Virus record (IMG/VR): IMGVR_UViG_3300017963_000355
Location: 1 to 49,014 of that record
Source: a virus
Length of the DNA: 49,014 bases
Strand: one strand, 5' to 3'
Position numbers and translations under genes: made by a program. Shown here in pieces: positions 1 to 9,484 of this stretch. Below the pieces are notes generated by a model that ran no database searches, was not told where the DNA came from, and was given only the letters and a program-made list of their open reading frames with translations. Position 1 is the stretch's first letter, and every line of letters begins with the position of its first letter.

Positions 1-7
1 CAGGGCC

Positions 8-610
8 ATGGGCCGCGAGGCTCACCGGCTCCATGGGATCATTGTCAAGGGCTTCAACTCCCAAGGCCCCAAGGGGGTCAAGTGGAAGAAGCTGGCCAGG
101 ATGACGATCGCCCTCCGGAGGGCCGTCCACGGCCGGAGGGGGACCAAGGCCCTCATGTTGTCCGGAGACATGAGAGCGTCCGTGAAGGTGGTTCAAGAGG
201 GTGAGGACTGGTTCGTGGGTGTCCACCGTTCCGAAAAGGGGAAGGGGGGAAAGTCCATGGTGGACATAGCCTCCGTCCATGAGATGGGCTCCAAGAAGCC
301 CATCCGGATCAAGGTGACCCCCAGGATGAGGGCCTTTTTCATGGCCATGTTCCTGAAGACCACCACCCCAGCCCATCGGAAACGGATGGCCCGGTCCAAG
401 CGGTCCGGCAAGCCAGGCCGGGGCCGTATGCCGAAATACGCGATCCTCCCCCTGGCCAAGTCCACCAAGGTCATCGTGGTCCGTATCCCGGCCAGGCCGT
501 TCATCGGCCCGGTGTGGGAGGCGGAGAAGGACAAGTCCGCGGCCAACATCATCAACGGGACCCTGGCCAGTATGGGGATGGGGAAGTATGTCAAGGGTCT
601 GAGACGCTAG
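8..610 (+). CDS. Tail completion / virion morphogenesis protein (gpS-like)
   Basis: Predicted 200-residue basic protein of the phage virion morphogenesis family (P2 gpS or Mu gpG type), which finishes the tail at the head-proximal end. The N-terminal third has the family pattern of a short helix, a GVKWKKL stretch and then GTKALMLSGDMRASV. A basic region follows and then a second beta-rich part ending in ARPFIGPVWEAE. Its place shortly before the sheath gene fits the usual order completion protein, neck protein, sheath, tube. The reading frame stays open to the left edge of the window, so the true start could lie upstream. Family assignment is by motif and context only. Confidence 0.65.
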   Translation: MGREAHRLHGIIVKGFNSQGPKGVKWKKLARMTIALRRAVHGRRGTKALMLSGDMRASVKVVQEGEDWFVGVHRSEKGKGGKSMVDIASVHEMGSKKPIRIKVTPRMRAFFMAMFLKTTTPAHRKRMARSKRSGKPGRGRMPKYAILPLAKSTKVIVVRIPARPFIGPVWEAEKDKSAANIINGTLASMGMGKYVKGLRR

Positions 611-624
611 CCTGTGGCCCTGGC

Positions 625-650
625 GGCCTCCAGGAGTCCGGCTGGAGGCC
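625..650. other. Perfect 9-bp stem-loop after the completion gene
   Basis: GGCCTCCAG (625-633) and CTGGAGGCC (642-650) form a perfect stem with an 8-nt loop, just after the stop at 610. There is no T tract after it, so it is not a classical intrinsic terminator. It could be an RNA processing or stability hairpin. The rest of the 611-782 gap is GC-rich; a TAGGCT hexamer at 764-769 sits just before the next start. Confidence 0.4.
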
Positions 651-782
651 CGGAGGTATGTTGGGCCGTCCGATCGTTCCGAGGCTCCACGGGCCTCCTG
701 GCGGCCCTCCTGGCCGTGGACCAGCCACACCCCCTTGTCCTGTTCGGGTGGGGTGTGGTGTGGTAGGCTAAGGTCCGACACC

Positions 783-1748
783 ATGACGGCCCCAACGATA
801 GCCACGATCACCCCCACGGAAGGCCACCCTGGGGGGACCTATGTCCTCCGGGTGGAGGGGGCGGACTTCCAGCTCCCACCAGCTCCGGCGGCCTCCGGCT
901 ACGTGGGAGGGGACGTCCCTGTGTCCATGGAGCTGGAGGTCAACGGTGTCCAGGCGGAGGAGGTCAAGGTGTTCTCCACCAGCCTCCTGACGGCCCTGGT
1001 CCCGGCCTTTGAGGGAGACCCCGGGGACCTGGAGACCGGCCTGGCCGTGGACGTCACCATCCGGAACCTGGACTCCGGTCCAGGGCCGGAGGAGACAACC
1101 TACACGGACCTGTTCACCTATCGCCGGACGGCCCTGGCCGGCCGGGAGGGGATCGTGGTCAGGGTCATCCGGGAATTCATCCTGTCCCTCCGTCGCCAGG
1201 TCCTGGACAACGTGGCCCTGGCCACGGACACGGCCTATGACCCGGAGACGGGTGACGCCCTGGACACGGTGGCCCTGGCGGACACCCCAGGGATCGCCCT
1301 GTTTGGTCCGTCCCTGACGGAGGACCTGTTTCGGCGGAGGCCCACGGGGGAGGCTCCCCAGGATGCCGGCCTGACGGAATACACCAGGTTCAGGGAGTCC
1401 AGCTACATGGTCCTGGGCTTCGATGGAGCGATCGTGGTCAGGGACTCCATGATTGAGCTGGTCCAGCTCCAACAGGAGGTGGTCCTGTTCTTTCGGCGGA
1501 ACCCGGACCTGGTGGTGGCCGTTGACCCTGGGGACGCCAGCCTGGGGAGGGCCAAGCTGGAGCTGTGGCTAACGGCCCCACCCACGGTGACGGACAACGT
1601 CAACCTGGGGGGGACGCGATCGGCCTCGTTCTCGTGCGAGATCCGGAGCGTTCCGGTTGATGATGATACGTGGCTCCCGGTGGAATGGGGGACCGTCCTG
1701 GCGGACCCGGCGGACCTCAACATCCTGACCGGACAGGTGGAGGAATGA
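783..1748 (+). CDS. Neck/tail-terminator-position protein with N-terminal TIG-like domain
   Basis: 321-residue protein. Residues 1 to about 115 look like an IPT/TIG immunoglobulin-like fold: it opens with PTIATITPTEGHPGG and has alternating beta strands ending near TYTDLFTYRR. The remainder (from VVRVIREFILSLR) contains helices and a beta-rich C-terminus and has no family I can name. An in-frame ATG exists at 735, but the ATG at 783 begins where the TIG-like fold begins and follows a TAAGG-like ribosome site, so 783 is preferred. It lies between the gpS-like gene and the sheath, where myoviruses encode neck or tail-terminator proteins. A structural role is inferred from position. Confidence 0.5.
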   Translation: MTAPTIATITPTEGHPGGTYVLRVEGADFQLPPAPAASGYVGGDVPVSMELEVNGVQAEEVKVFSTSLLTALVPAFEGDPGDLETGLAVDVTIRNLDSGPGPEETTYTDLFTYRRTALAGREGIVVRVIREFILSLRRQVLDNVALATDTAYDPETGDALDTVALADTPGIALFGPSLTEDLFRRRPTGEAPQDAGLTEYTRFRESSYMVLGFDGAIVVRDSMIELVQLQQEVVLFFRRNPDLVVAVDPGDASLGRAKLELWLTAPPTVTDNVNLGGTRSASFSCEIRSVPVDDDTWLPVEWGTVLADPADLNILTGQVEE

Positions 1749-1749
1749 C

Positions 1750-2043
1750 ATGGCCAAGGTGACCCTGATCGGGTTGGCCCGGAGACGGCAACAATTCCAG
1801 CTCCCCCATGGCGTCTACTGTGAGGCGGCTGGGGAGTGTCGGTGTCAGGACGTGACGGTCCGGACCCTGGTCCTCAACCCCAAGACAGGGGAGCGGCTGA
1901 CCAGGATGGTGAGCCACCGTGTCCCCGGGACCATTGAGGTCCCCTACAAGGGCCAGGTGGAGATCGATGAGGCCATCCTCCGGTGTCCCGGGGTCAGGGC
2001 GGCCCTCAACTCCAGACCACGAAAACTCCGGCTCACCAGGTGA
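1750..2043 (+). CDS. Small conserved-position structural protein, function unknown
   Basis: 97-residue protein that starts one base after the previous stop, so it is probably translationally coupled. It is beta-rich and basic at the C-terminus (ending RPRKLRLTR) and has two close cysteines in a GECRCQD turn. I do not recognise the family. Its place immediately before the tail sheath suggests a neck or sheath-terminus role, but that is positional inference only. Confidence 0.5.
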   Translation: MAKVTLIGLARRRQQFQLPHGVYCEAAGECRCQDVTVRTLVLNPKTGERLTRMVSHRVPGTIEVPYKGQVEIDEAILRCPGVRAALNSRPRKLRLTR

Positions 2044-2054
2044 GTCCGGCTACC

Positions 2055-2062
2055 AGGTAGAG
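2055..2062 (+). promoter_or_regulatory. AGGTAGAG leader motif upstream of sheath gene
   Basis: One of the recurrent AGGTAGAG octamers of this genome. Here it lies about 38 bases before the sheath start, while a separate GGAGGAG ribosome binding site (2092-2098) sits directly before the ATG at 2101. So at this gene the motif is not the ribosome site itself. Confidence 0.4.
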
Positions 2063-2100
2063 GACAGGCGGAGCCCACAGTGAGCCAATAGGAGGAGACA

Positions 2101-4329
2101 ATGGCGAACGCGCAACTTCTCGCCAGCAAGATCGTGGTGACGGAGGAGGAGCCCAGACTCCGGACCATCCCGGCGGCCCCCACGGCCGTCATCGCGGCCA
2201 TGGGTGTGGCGGAGCGGGGACCCGTGAGGACTCCCACCCTGGTCCAGTCATGGGAGGACTTCCTCAACACGTTCGGCGGATTCATCACGGACGGCGATCT
2301 GGCCATGGCCGTGTATGGGATCTATCGCCAGGACCCCGGGGCCTCCGTGTGGGTCACCCGTGTGGTCCACTACGATGACCTGACGGACCCGGACAACCCG
2401 GACAGCTCCGCCGCCACGGTGGACCTGGACGGGACCACGGCCACGGCCGTGGGTGGGGCCGTGACCTCCGGGAATGCTGGGCCGTTCAACCTGGAGCCTG
2501 GACAGACCCTGGTCATCCACTGCGATGAGGATGGAGGCGGCCCGGACACGGTGACGTTCAACGCCACCAGGGCCACCGTGGCCGGAGCCGGCCTGGCCAT
2601 CGTGGACCTGACCGGCCTCACCCTGGTCATCACCGTGGACGGTGGGGACCAGCAGATCATCACCTTCGCCGGGACGGAGGCCACGGCCCAGGACGTGGCG
2701 GACACCATCAACGCCAGCCTCCTGGGGGGTGTGGCCATCGTCAACGCTGGGGAGGTGGACCTCTACGGGGACGTCCGGGGAGCTGGTGGCAACATCACGA
2801 TCGATGCCAGCTCCACGGCCCTGGCGGAGATCGGCCATTCTGCCGGCTCCACGGACGGGACCGGGACCTCCGGCCTCCTGGACATCAACGCGGTGACGGC
2901 GGCGGAGGCCAAGACCATCATTGAGGCCGGGGTCACCAATCCCGTCACCGGTGTGACGGTGACGGAGGAGACGTCCGGGGCCATCACCATCACGTCCAAC
3001 ACCACCGGGGTGGCCAGCTCCGTCCAGGTGGAGGTGGCCTCCACGGCGGCCGGGTTCGGGTTTGACAACGATCTCCACCAGGGATCGGCGGAGTCCACCG
3101 GACCCGTGGTCACCGTGGACGGCAAGTATCACGGGACCTATGCCCAGGACCTCACCGTGGACGTGGAGGAGGCCACCAACGGGGACGCGGACTACTTCAA
3201 CCTGTCCGTCAAGACCAGTGACGGCCTGGTCCTGGAGATCTTCCCCAACCTCCAGGTGGCCGATGACACGGCGGCGGACTTCATTGAGGCCGTGGTCAAC
3301 GCGGAGACCGGCGGATCGCGCTACATCACCGTGACGGACCTGGGGACCACCAACAGGCCGGACGATCAGTCCGTGGTCCCGGCCGGCGGAGACGATGGGA
3401 TCACCAGCCTGGCCCCGGCGGACTTCGTGGGGGACTCGGCTGGCGGGACCGGTGTCCACGCCTTTGACACCGTCCAGCTCATCACCCTCCTCATCGCCCC
3501 TGGCCAGGCTTCCGCGGCCGTCCAGAACAAGCTGGTGGAGTATTGTGAGTCCGAGCGGCAAGGGTTCTGCCACGCCCTCCTGGACTCGCCGGAGGCCAAC
3601 ACGGCGGCCCAGGTGGTGGCCTACATGACCAGCTCCGGCCTGAAGAACCTGTCCGAGCATGGCTCCATGTATTGGCCCTGGATCAAGGTCCTCAACGTGG
3701 ACAAGACCGTGTTCGGATCGGAGGAGGAGATCACGGTCCCGCCGTCCGGCTGGATCGCCGGGGTCATCTCCAGGACGGACGCCAGCTCCCCCGGCGGGAT
3801 CTACCAGCCGGCGGCTGGAATCGAGCGGGGACGGATCTTTGGCTGTCTCGGGTTTGAGACGGATGATGTCCTCCGTGAGGAGGTCCGGGACCTGGTCTAC
3901 CCGGAGCGGATCAACCCCATCACCACGGAGCCGGGACTCCCGCGCTACCTGGACGGGATCTGGACCCTGAAGGGTGGGGGAAACTTCCCCACCGTCCCGG
4001 AGCGGAGGGCTGCCAGCTACATCGAACGCCAGGTCAAGTCCGGCCTCCAGTTTGCGCGACACAGCAACAACGATGAGGCCCTACGGGCCAGGGCCTTCCG
4101 GACCGTGTTCGCGTTCCTCTACACACAGATGAACCTGGGGGCCTTCCGGACCCGGGTCCCGTCCACGGCCTTTTTCGTGGACTTCTCGGAGGCCCTGAAC
4201 CCCCCGTCCGAGATCAACCAATACAAGCTCAACGGCCGGATCGGCTTGGCCACACAGAAGCCGGCGGAATTCATCGTCCTGAAGTTCTCACAGGACACCA
4301 GGGCCTTGGAGGAGGAGCTGGCCGGCTAG
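2101..4329 (+). CDS. Contractile tail sheath protein
   Basis: 742-residue tail sheath subunit that polymerises around the tail tube and contracts during injection. The N-terminal domain (about 1-95) has the sheath pattern of VVTEEEPRLRTIP, then ERGPVRTPTLVQSWEDFLNTFGG. The C-terminal domain (about 600-742) has IERQVKSGLQFARHSNN, RTVFAFLYTQMNLGAF and a final KPAEFIVLKFSQD, all typical of sheath proteins that bind the tube. Between them, residues about 100-450 are an unusually large, acidic, Thr/Gly/Asp-rich beta region with repeated DVADTINASL-like segments. This is probably an inserted surface domain, which makes the protein longer than T4 gp18. The tube gene follows directly. Confidence 0.92.
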   Translation: MANAQLLASKIVVTEEEPRLRTIPAAPTAVIAAMGVAERGPVRTPTLVQSWEDFLNTFGGFITDGDLAMAVYGIYRQDPGASVWVTRVVHYDDLTDPDNPDSSAATVDLDGTTATAVGGAVTSGNAGPFNLEPGQTLVIHCDEDGGGPDTVTFNATRATVAGAGLAIVDLTGLTLVITVDGGDQQIITFAGTEATAQDVADTINASLLGGVAIVNAGEVDLYGDVRGAGGNITIDASSTALAEIGHSAGSTDGTGTSGLLDINAVTAAEAKTIIEAGVTNPVTGVTVTEETSGAITITSNTTGVASSVQVEVASTAAGFGFDNDLHQGSAESTGPVVTVDGKYHGTYAQDLTVDVEEATNGDADYFNLSVKTSDGLVLEIFPNLQVADDTAADFIEAVVNAETGGSRYITVTDLGTTNRPDDQSVVPAGGDDGITSLAPADFVGDSAGGTGVHAFDTVQLITLLIAPGQASAAVQNKLVEYCESERQGFCHALLDSPEANTAAQVVAYMTSSGLKNLSEHGSMYWPWIKVLNVDKTVFGSEEEITVPPSGWIAGVISRTDASSPGGIYQPAAGIERGRIFGCLGFETDDVLREEVRDLVYPERINPITTEPGLPRYLDGIWTLKGGGNFPTVPERRAASYIERQVKSGLQFARHSNNDEALRARAFRTVFAFLYTQMNLGAFRTRVPSTAFFVDFSEALNPPSEINQYKLNGRIGLATQKPAEFIVLKFSQDTRALEEELAG

Positions 4330-4389
4330 ACGCGGCCCATGACGATGGCCGGGGCCGTCCAGGCGGCCCTCCGGCCCAGGAGGTGACAC

Positions 4390-4854
4390 ATGGCGGTCCT
4401 TGGTGAGGTGACGCGGTTTCAGCACAAATACCGCTTCGACGTCCAGATCGATGACTTCCAACACGCAAGGTTCCAGACCTGTTCGGAGCTGTCCGTGGAG
4501 GCGGCCAAGATCGAACATTGGGAGGGGGGCTCCCTCATCCCCTACAAGGAACCCGGCCGGCTGACCTTCACGGACGTCACCCTGGAGCGGGGGGTCACGG
4601 TGGACCGTGACCTCTATGACTGGTTCCTGGAGGTGGCGGACGCGGTGGCCAACACCGGACGGGTGATCCCCAAGTTCAAGCGAGACGTGGACATCGTCCA
4701 ATACGGCCGAAACGGATCAGTCCTCCGCCGGTGGACCCTCCTGGGGGCCTGGCCCGTCAAGTTTGTGGCCGGGGAGTGGTCCAACGATGATGACGGGGTG
4801 GTCATCGAATCCCTCACCCTGACCTTTGACCTGTTCAAGCGTCCGGAGGACTAG
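4390..4854 (+). CDS. Tail tube protein
   Basis: 154-residue protein of the T4 gp19-like tail tube family, which stacks as hexamers to form the inner tail conduit. Diagnostic features are FDVQIDDFQHARFQTCSELSVE near the N-terminus, where the strand leads into the ring, a KIEHWEGGSLIPYKEPGR loop, LTFTDVTLERGV, and a C-terminal SLTLTFDLFKR strand. Length and position after the sheath are standard. An AGGAGGTGACAC ribosome site precedes the ATG. Confidence 0.88.
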   Translation: MAVLGEVTRFQHKYRFDVQIDDFQHARFQTCSELSVEAAKIEHWEGGSLIPYKEPGRLTFTDVTLERGVTVDRDLYDWFLEVADAVANTGRVIPKFKRDVDIVQYGRNGSVLRRWTLLGAWPVKFVAGEWSNDDDGVVIESLTLTFDLFKRPED

Positions 4855-4939
4855 GCCCTCCTGGACATGACCCCCAACCGATTGGACGGGGGAACAGGCG
4901 GAGGCCAGTCCCCGTCCAGGTAGAGGAAAGGCAAGGACC

Positions 4940-5839
4940 ATGAGCAATCACGCCAACCACCAGGCTGATCCCCTTGGAGCTGAGGAGGCGGCCCTCCGGG
5001 CGGCCCAGGAGGCTCCAGGAGGCCCGGAAGGCCGGGAGGACCCCAGGCCCGTGACGTCCAGCTCCCTGACCGTGGAGGCCCCGTCCGGCCTCACGGTGAG
5101 GGTCCGGAGGCTCAAACTCCGGGAGCTGAACATCCTGGCCAACCGAAAACTGGCCAAAAAGGGGACATCCATCACGGAGCTGTTGAGGTCCGTGTGGGAG
5201 GAGACCCTGGACCCGGGGATCTACCAGCCCCCCTTTGTGGAGTGGCCGGAGAACAGCTCCGGCCAGGTGGTCCCCAGGTGGGACCAGGTTCTGATCGGGG
5301 ACCGGACACACATCCTCCTGGCCATCCGGGAGCTGTCGAGGGGGCCGGAGTATAGCTTTGAGGTCACGTGTCAGGGTCCGGCCTGTCGCCGGACGATTCC
5401 CTGGACGGTGGACCTCCGAAAGCTGGAGCGTCATGGCCTGTCCGATGAGGCCAGGACCAAGCTGACGGGGGATGGGGAAAACCTGTTCTACCGGGACCTC
5501 CCCTACTCCGGACACAAGGTGGCGTTCCGCCTCATGACCGGGGCCGATGAGGCCCAGGTGGCCAAGGTGGCCTCACAGGACGGAGGGGAGGCCATGGTGT
5601 CCGCCTCCATCCTCCTCCGGCTCCCCTACGTCTCCGGAGCTACCAGCCCCCGGGAGCGTAGGGACTTCGTGGAGGACATGGACCTGGAGGATGCGGCCTG
5701 GCTCCAGGACCAATGGGAGGCGGCGGACGTCATGGTCCAACAGGAGATGGAGGTGGAGTGTCCACATTGTTGGAGGACCCAACGTGTGGCCATCCCCTTT
5801 GACGCGGATTTTTTCTGGCATCGCTCATCCCGGGGCTGA
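4940..5839 (+). CDS. Tail assembly chaperone, zero-frame product
   Basis: 299-residue protein between tube and tape measure, the position of the G-type tail assembly chaperone in tailed phages. The N-terminal 35 residues are Ala/Glu/Pro-rich and probably disordered. Two cysteine pairs (Cys144 and Cys149 in CQGPAC; Cys274 and Cys277 in ECPHC) look like one split zinc knuckle, as in gp26-like baseplate/chaperone proteins of large myoviruses. It stops with a short tail after FDADFF. The codons for the two Phe are a slippery site that feeds a longer -1 product (see 4940-6021). It is preceded by AGGTAGAG at 4918-4925. Confidence 0.75.
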   Translation: MSNHANHQADPLGAEEAALRAAQEAPGGPEGREDPRPVTSSSLTVEAPSGLTVRVRRLKLRELNILANRKLAKKGTSITELLRSVWEETLDPGIYQPPFVEWPENSSGQVVPRWDQVLIGDRTHILLAIRELSRGPEYSFEVTCQGPACRRTIPWTVDLRKLERHGLSDEARTKLTGDGENLFYRDLPYSGHKVAFRLMTGADEAQVAKVASQDGGEAMVSASILLRLPYVSGATSPRERRDFVEDMDLEDAAWLQDQWEAADVMVQQEMEVECPHCWRTQRVAIPFDADFFWHRSSRG

Positions 5840-6021
5840 CGGACCTCCGGGAGCTGGCGTTCCGCCTCCTGTGGTTTCAGCATGGGGGCTCCGGTCTCAA
5901 CGTCACGATGGATGACGTGATGGACATGGAGCTGGAGGAGGCGGAGTGGTGGGCTGAACGGGTCCAGGATGAGCGGAGGATAGAGGCCAGGGAGATCAAG
6001 GCGCAAGCCAGGAGGAGGTAG
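4940..6021 (+). CDS. Tail assembly chaperone, -1 frameshifted long product (G-GT type)
   Basis: A -1 slip at the heptamer T TTT TTC (5809-5815) joins residues 1-292 of the short chaperone to a 68-residue extension encoded from 5815 to the stop at 6019-6021. The extension reads LASLIPGLTDLRELAFRLL, then an acidic MDMELEEAEWWAERV helix and a basic end. It has the genome's normal codon use, no good start codon of its own at the junction, and ends 3 bases before the tape measure ATG. This matches the conserved G/GT frameshift arrangement of tailed phages, where the minor long form recruits the tube protein to the tape measure. The frameshift is predicted, not demonstrated. Confidence 0.8.
5809..5815 (+). 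promoter_or_regulatory. Programmed -1 ribosomal frameshift site, TTTTTTC
   Basis: Zero-frame codons are GAT TTT TTC TGG, so T TTT TTC fits the X XXY YYZ slippery rule. After a one-base backward slip both tRNAs can re-pair, and translation continues CTG GCA TCG. The zero frame ends 24 bases later at 5837-5839. I did not identify a clear downstream pseudoknot. Confidence 0.8.
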
Positions 6022-6024
6022 GAC

Positions 6025-8460
6025 ATGGCCGGAGGTATAGACCAGGTTGGGCTGGGGATTCTTTTCTCCGCCAGGGACATGGCCTCCGGGCCTGTGGGCC
6101 TCCTCCGTCGCAACTTCACGGGCCTCCAACAGGCCGTCACGTCCGGGGCGGCCAGGATCGTGGCCGGGTTCGGGATCGTGGTGGCTGGAGTGACCAGCCT
6201 CCGGGCCGGCCTGGACCTCCTCCGTGGGAGCTTCAACCTGGCCGTGACGGCCGGCCAATTCCAACAAACCCTGGTGGCCGTGGGGGCTGTAACGAGGGCC
6301 ACCACGGAGGACATGGAGAACCTGACGGAGGCGGCCGTCCAGGCCGGTATCCGGACCCAATTCTCCCCCCGTGAGGCGGCGGAGGGCCTTCAGTCTCTGG
6401 CCACGGCCGGCCTCAACGCCACGGCGGCCACGGAGGTCCTGAACCCGGTCCTGGACTTGGCCACCGGCTCCCTGGGCCAGCTTGGGGTGGCCGGGGCCGC
6501 GGAGACCGTGGTGGGTACACTCAACGCCTACCAAATGTCCGCAAGTGAGGCCACCAGGGTTACGGACCAGCTACTCCGGACAACACAGCTCACAAACTTT
6601 CAGGCCAGGGACTTCCAGGTTGGCCTGTCCCGGTCCGCGGCGGCCGGAGCCCAATTCAACCAACGGTTTGAGAACACCCTGGCCGTGATGGGCCTCCTCC
6701 GGAACGCCAACATTGAGGCCAGTGTGGCGTCCACGTCCTACCGGGAGGCCGTCCGCCGTGTGTTCACGGACCAACAGGCCCTGGAACAGCTCCGGCGGCT
6801 GGGGGTCCGGAGCTTCGACGCGGAGACGGGAGCGGCCCGGGACGCGGCGGCCGTCATGTATGACGTGGCCTCCGCCACCGGGGACATGACCGATGAGGAG
6901 CGGTCCGCCATCATCACCAGGATCTTTGGTGTCCGGGGGATGATCGCCTACAACGCGGTGGCCCAGGCCCAAACGGAGGTCCTACGGGACGGGACCAGGG
7001 TGACCCTCACACAGGCTGAAGCCTACAACCACCTGTCCGGTGAGATCCGGGAGGCGGAGGGGACGGCCACGGAGTTTTCGGACGCGGTCCTGGGGACGTT
7101 CCAGGGACAGATGGTCCTCCTGACCGGGACCATTGAGACCCTCCAGACTGTGGTGGGTGACACGTTCGCTAAGGTGTTCCGTCCCGTGGTCAAGCTGGTC
7201 ACGGACACCCTCAACGCCTTCATCCGTGTGTGGCAAGCGATCCCGGAGCAAGCCAGGTTCGTGGTGGCCGGCCTGGTCCTGTTTACGTCCGCCCTCCTCA
7301 TGGGTGGTGGTGCGCTGGGGGTGGTGGTTGGAGGGATCGTCCTGGTGGTGGCCCTCCTGGGGGAGCTGTTACTGGTCATCCTGGGGGTGATGGCGGCCGT
7401 GGTCCTGGCCATGGCCCCGGTCCTGGCCGTGTGGGCCGCCATGATCGCGGCCGTGGTGGCCGTGTATTACGCATATCGCCAGAACCTGGGGGGGATCGCG
7501 GACTACGTGGACGGGTGGGTGGCCAGGGTCCGCCTGGCATGGGACGCCCTCCGGACCCTGTTCTCCGGTGGGGACTTGTCGGACGCGATCATTGACCAGC
7601 TCAACTCCGCGGAGAACGAGGGGGTGTCAGCCTTCGTGTGGGGGGTGTGGAGGGCCTGGCAACGTCTCCAGGAGATATGGATGGGGATCAGGGCCGGGTT
7701 CCGGTCCGTGTGGGAGGGGATGGCCCCCGTGTTCCAGGAGCTACAGGGGGCCTTTGCTGAGGTGGTGGCGGCCGTCCGGGAAGTGTTCACGGCCCTGGGG
7801 ATGGACCTCCCCACGGAGGGCTACTTCAACCTGGGCCAAACGATCGGCCGTGTCCTGGGGGGAGCCCTCCGCCTGGTGGTCCAGGGTGTGGTGGTCCTCA
7901 TCCGGTTCGTGGCCAGGCTGATCCGGATATGGGAGGGCCTACGGCCCGTGGTCATGCCACTACTCCGGATCTGGCTTGGGAAGTTCCGGCTGATCTGGGG
8001 AATCCTTGGCCCCATCCTCCGGGTCCTGGGGGCTGTCCTCTACGTGGCCAACATGATCCTGAACCCGTTCATTTGGCTGTTCCGGATCATTGAGGGGATC
8101 GCCAACATCTCCCGCCGGCTCCGGGGACTCCCGGAGACCACGGAGGGGATGGGGGCGGACGCCAGGGAGCGGGAGACGTGGCGGACCAGGGAACAGGGGA
8201 TCTTCTCCAGGGAGGAGTCCCGGCGGCGGACGGAGGCCGGGACGGACCGTCCGGCGGCGGCGGCGGCCGGGGCCAGTGATGAGATGGTCAGCCTCCTCCG
8301 ATCGATCGATGAGGAGATCGGCGGAGGCCGTGGCCGGGATGAGGGACGGCGGACGGAGATCAGGACCACGGTGGAGCTGGACGGAGACGTGGTGGGTGAG
8401 TCCGTGGAGGAATGGTTGGACCGCCAGGAGGCTGGTGAGGGACAGACCATTCTGAGATGA
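6025..8460 (+). CDS. Tail tape measure protein
   Basis: 811-residue tape measure protein that sets tail length and later leaves through the tube. Residues about 60-370 carry the TP901-type core, with [35 protein letters not shown] and [14 protein letters not shown] segments. Residues about 412-482 are a long hydrophobic stretch, probably two to three membrane-spanning helices. Residues 560-690 hold further amphipathic helices. The last 110 residues are charged, Arg/Glu-rich and probably extended. It follows the frameshifted chaperone by 3 bases. The length is on the short side for a tape measure, implying a fairly short tail. Confidence 0.9.
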   Translation: MAGGIDQVGLGILFSARDMASGPVGLLRRNFTGLQQAVTSGAARIVAGFGIVVAGVTSLRAGLDLLRGSFNLAVTAGQFQQTLVAVGAVTRATTEDMENLTEAAVQAGIRTQFSPREAAEGLQSLATAGLNATAATEVLNPVLDLATGSLGQLGVAGAAETVVGTLNAYQMSASEATRVTDQLLRTTQLTNFQARDFQVGLSRSAAAGAQFNQRFENTLAVMGLLRNANIEASVASTSYREAVRRVFTDQQALEQLRRLGVRSFDAETGAARDAAAVMYDVASATGDMTDEERSAIITRIFGVRGMIAYNAVAQAQTEVLRDGTRVTLTQAEAYNHLSGEIREAEGTATEFSDAVLGTFQGQMVLLTGTIETLQTVVGDTFAKVFRPVVKLVTDTLNAFIRVWQAIPEQARFVVAGLVLFTSALLMGGGALGVVVGGIVLVVALLGELLLVILGVMAAVVLAMAPVLAVWAAMIAAVVAVYYAYRQNLGGIADYVDGWVARVRLAWDALRTLFSGGDLSDAIIDQLNSAENEGVSAFVWGVWRAWQRLQEIWMGIRAGFRSVWEGMAPVFQELQGAFAEVVAAVREVFTALGMDLPTEGYFNLGQTIGRVLGGALRLVVQGVVVLIRFVARLIRIWEGLRPVVMPLLRIWLGKFRLIWGILGPILRVLGAVLYVANMILNPFIWLFRIIEGIANISRRLRGLPETTEGMGADARERETWRTREQGIFSREESRRRTEAGTDRPAAAAAGASDEMVSLLRSIDEEIGGGRGRDEGRRTEIRTTVELDGDVVGESVEEWLDRQEAGEGQTILR

Positions 8461-8470
8461 GGGAGGAGCT

Positions 8471-9130
8471 ATGACAGAGGAGCGGAGGGTCCCACCGGAC
8501 CAGGCCAACGATGACCAGGGGGGTGGGCTCCGTCCGCTCCCCAGGTCCCTGGCCATCAACCTGAACAACCCCCCCAAGGCCATGATCGTCAACCTGGCCA
8601 CCAACGAGCGTTTCCGGCTCCCCTTCAACCCCACCGTCCTGGAGGAGGCCGTGGAGGCCAGGTTCAACAGGGTGTCCGTCCCTGGCCTGTCCCACCAGCG
8701 TCTCCAATACCAGGGGACCTCAAACAAGACGATCCCCCTGGAGCTGTTCATGAGCCAACTGTCCGTGGACCTCCGGAGGGAACGGGTGGGTGAATCCCCC
8801 TACGTTGCCACCACCATGAAGAATTTTCTGGAGTCCCTGGTCTACCCCCAGGGGGACCGTGAGTCCGGCCAACAGGGGACGCCCCGAATCCTGTTCGTGT
8901 GGCCCAGGATGGTGACGATACAGGCCAGGGTCACCAAGATCACGTTCCTCCATCGGCAATTCTCCAGCAACACCGGAGCCACCACCATGTTGGTGGCCAA
9001 GCTCACCCTGGAGGAGGACCGTGACATGGCCATCCTCATGGCGGAGGTCCGGGAGCAAGGTGGCCAACACTACCAGGGGGGAATCCCGGAGGAGGGGAGT
9101 GAGATCGCGATCGGGGGAGGAGGGTCCTGA
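8471..9130 (+). CDS. Baseplate tube-cap protein (CIS tube/LysM-associated family)
   Basis: 219-residue protein resembling the contractile-injection-system tube protein N-terminal domain, which lies between tube and baseplate hub. Supporting features are KAMIVNLATNERFRLPFNP near residue 40, VPGLSHQRLQYQGTSN, PLELFMSQL and the acidic C-terminal LTLEEDRDMAILMAEVR. A strong GGGAGGAG ribosome site is 2 bases from the start. The downstream neighbour is a LysM-like protein, the common partner. The assignment rests on motif and synteny. Confidence 0.65.
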   Translation: MTEERRVPPDQANDDQGGGLRPLPRSLAINLNNPPKAMIVNLATNERFRLPFNPTVLEEAVEARFNRVSVPGLSHQRLQYQGTSNKTIPLELFMSQLSVDLRRERVGESPYVATTMKNFLESLVYPQGDRESGQQGTPRILFVWPRMVTIQARVTKITFLHRQFSSNTGATTMLVAKLTLEEDRDMAILMAEVREQGGQHYQGGIPEEGSEIAIGGGGS

Positions 9131-9132
9131 TC

Positions 9133-9480
9133 ATGCCACCGTTGCTCAACAGCCGATACGAACGGGCCTATGGTGTGGAGGATGATGACGGGGTCCTCTA
9201 CCTGACGGAACGGGAGCCGTTCCGGTATGACAAGGGCCTCCCCGGGACCCGTCGTCACGTGGTGGCCTTGGGGGACAGCCTCCAGGTCCTGGCGTTCCGC
9301 TACTTCCAAGGGTTCCGCCTCCCCGGGGGGCTTGGACCTGAACACCTGTGGTGGGTGATCGCGGACTTCCAACCGAATCCCATCCTGGACCCCACCATTG
9401 ACCTGGAGGTGGGGAGGGTCCTCTACATCCCCTCCCTCCAGGTGATCAAGCGGAGGGTGTTCGGGGGAGTGAGGAGCTGA
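9133..9480 (+). CDS. LysM-like baseplate protein (gpX/gp53-like)
   Basis: 115-residue protein with a LysM-like pattern: HVVALGDSLQVLAFRYFQG, then a tryptophan-rich loop HLWWVIADFQPNPILDP, and VGRVLYIPSLQVI. P2 gpX and T4 gp53 carry similar LysM folds and help attach the hub to the tube. It starts 2 bases after the preceding stop and is followed by the gpD-like hub gene, the usual order. Confidence 0.75.
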   Translation: MPPLLNSRYERAYGVEDDDGVLYLTEREPFRYDKGLPGTRRHVVALGDSLQVLAFRYFQGFRLPGGLGPEHLWWVIADFQPNPILDPTIDLEVGRVLYIPSLQVIKRRVFGGVRS

Positions 9481-9484
9481 CAAC

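Noticed and set aside
2248-4062. Long minus-strand open frame (604 codons) opposite the tail sheath gene
   Set aside because: Its composition (Gly/Val/Arg/His-rich) is what antisense of biased GC-rich coding sequence gives. There is no ribosome site or recognisable motif, and the sheath on the other strand is certain.
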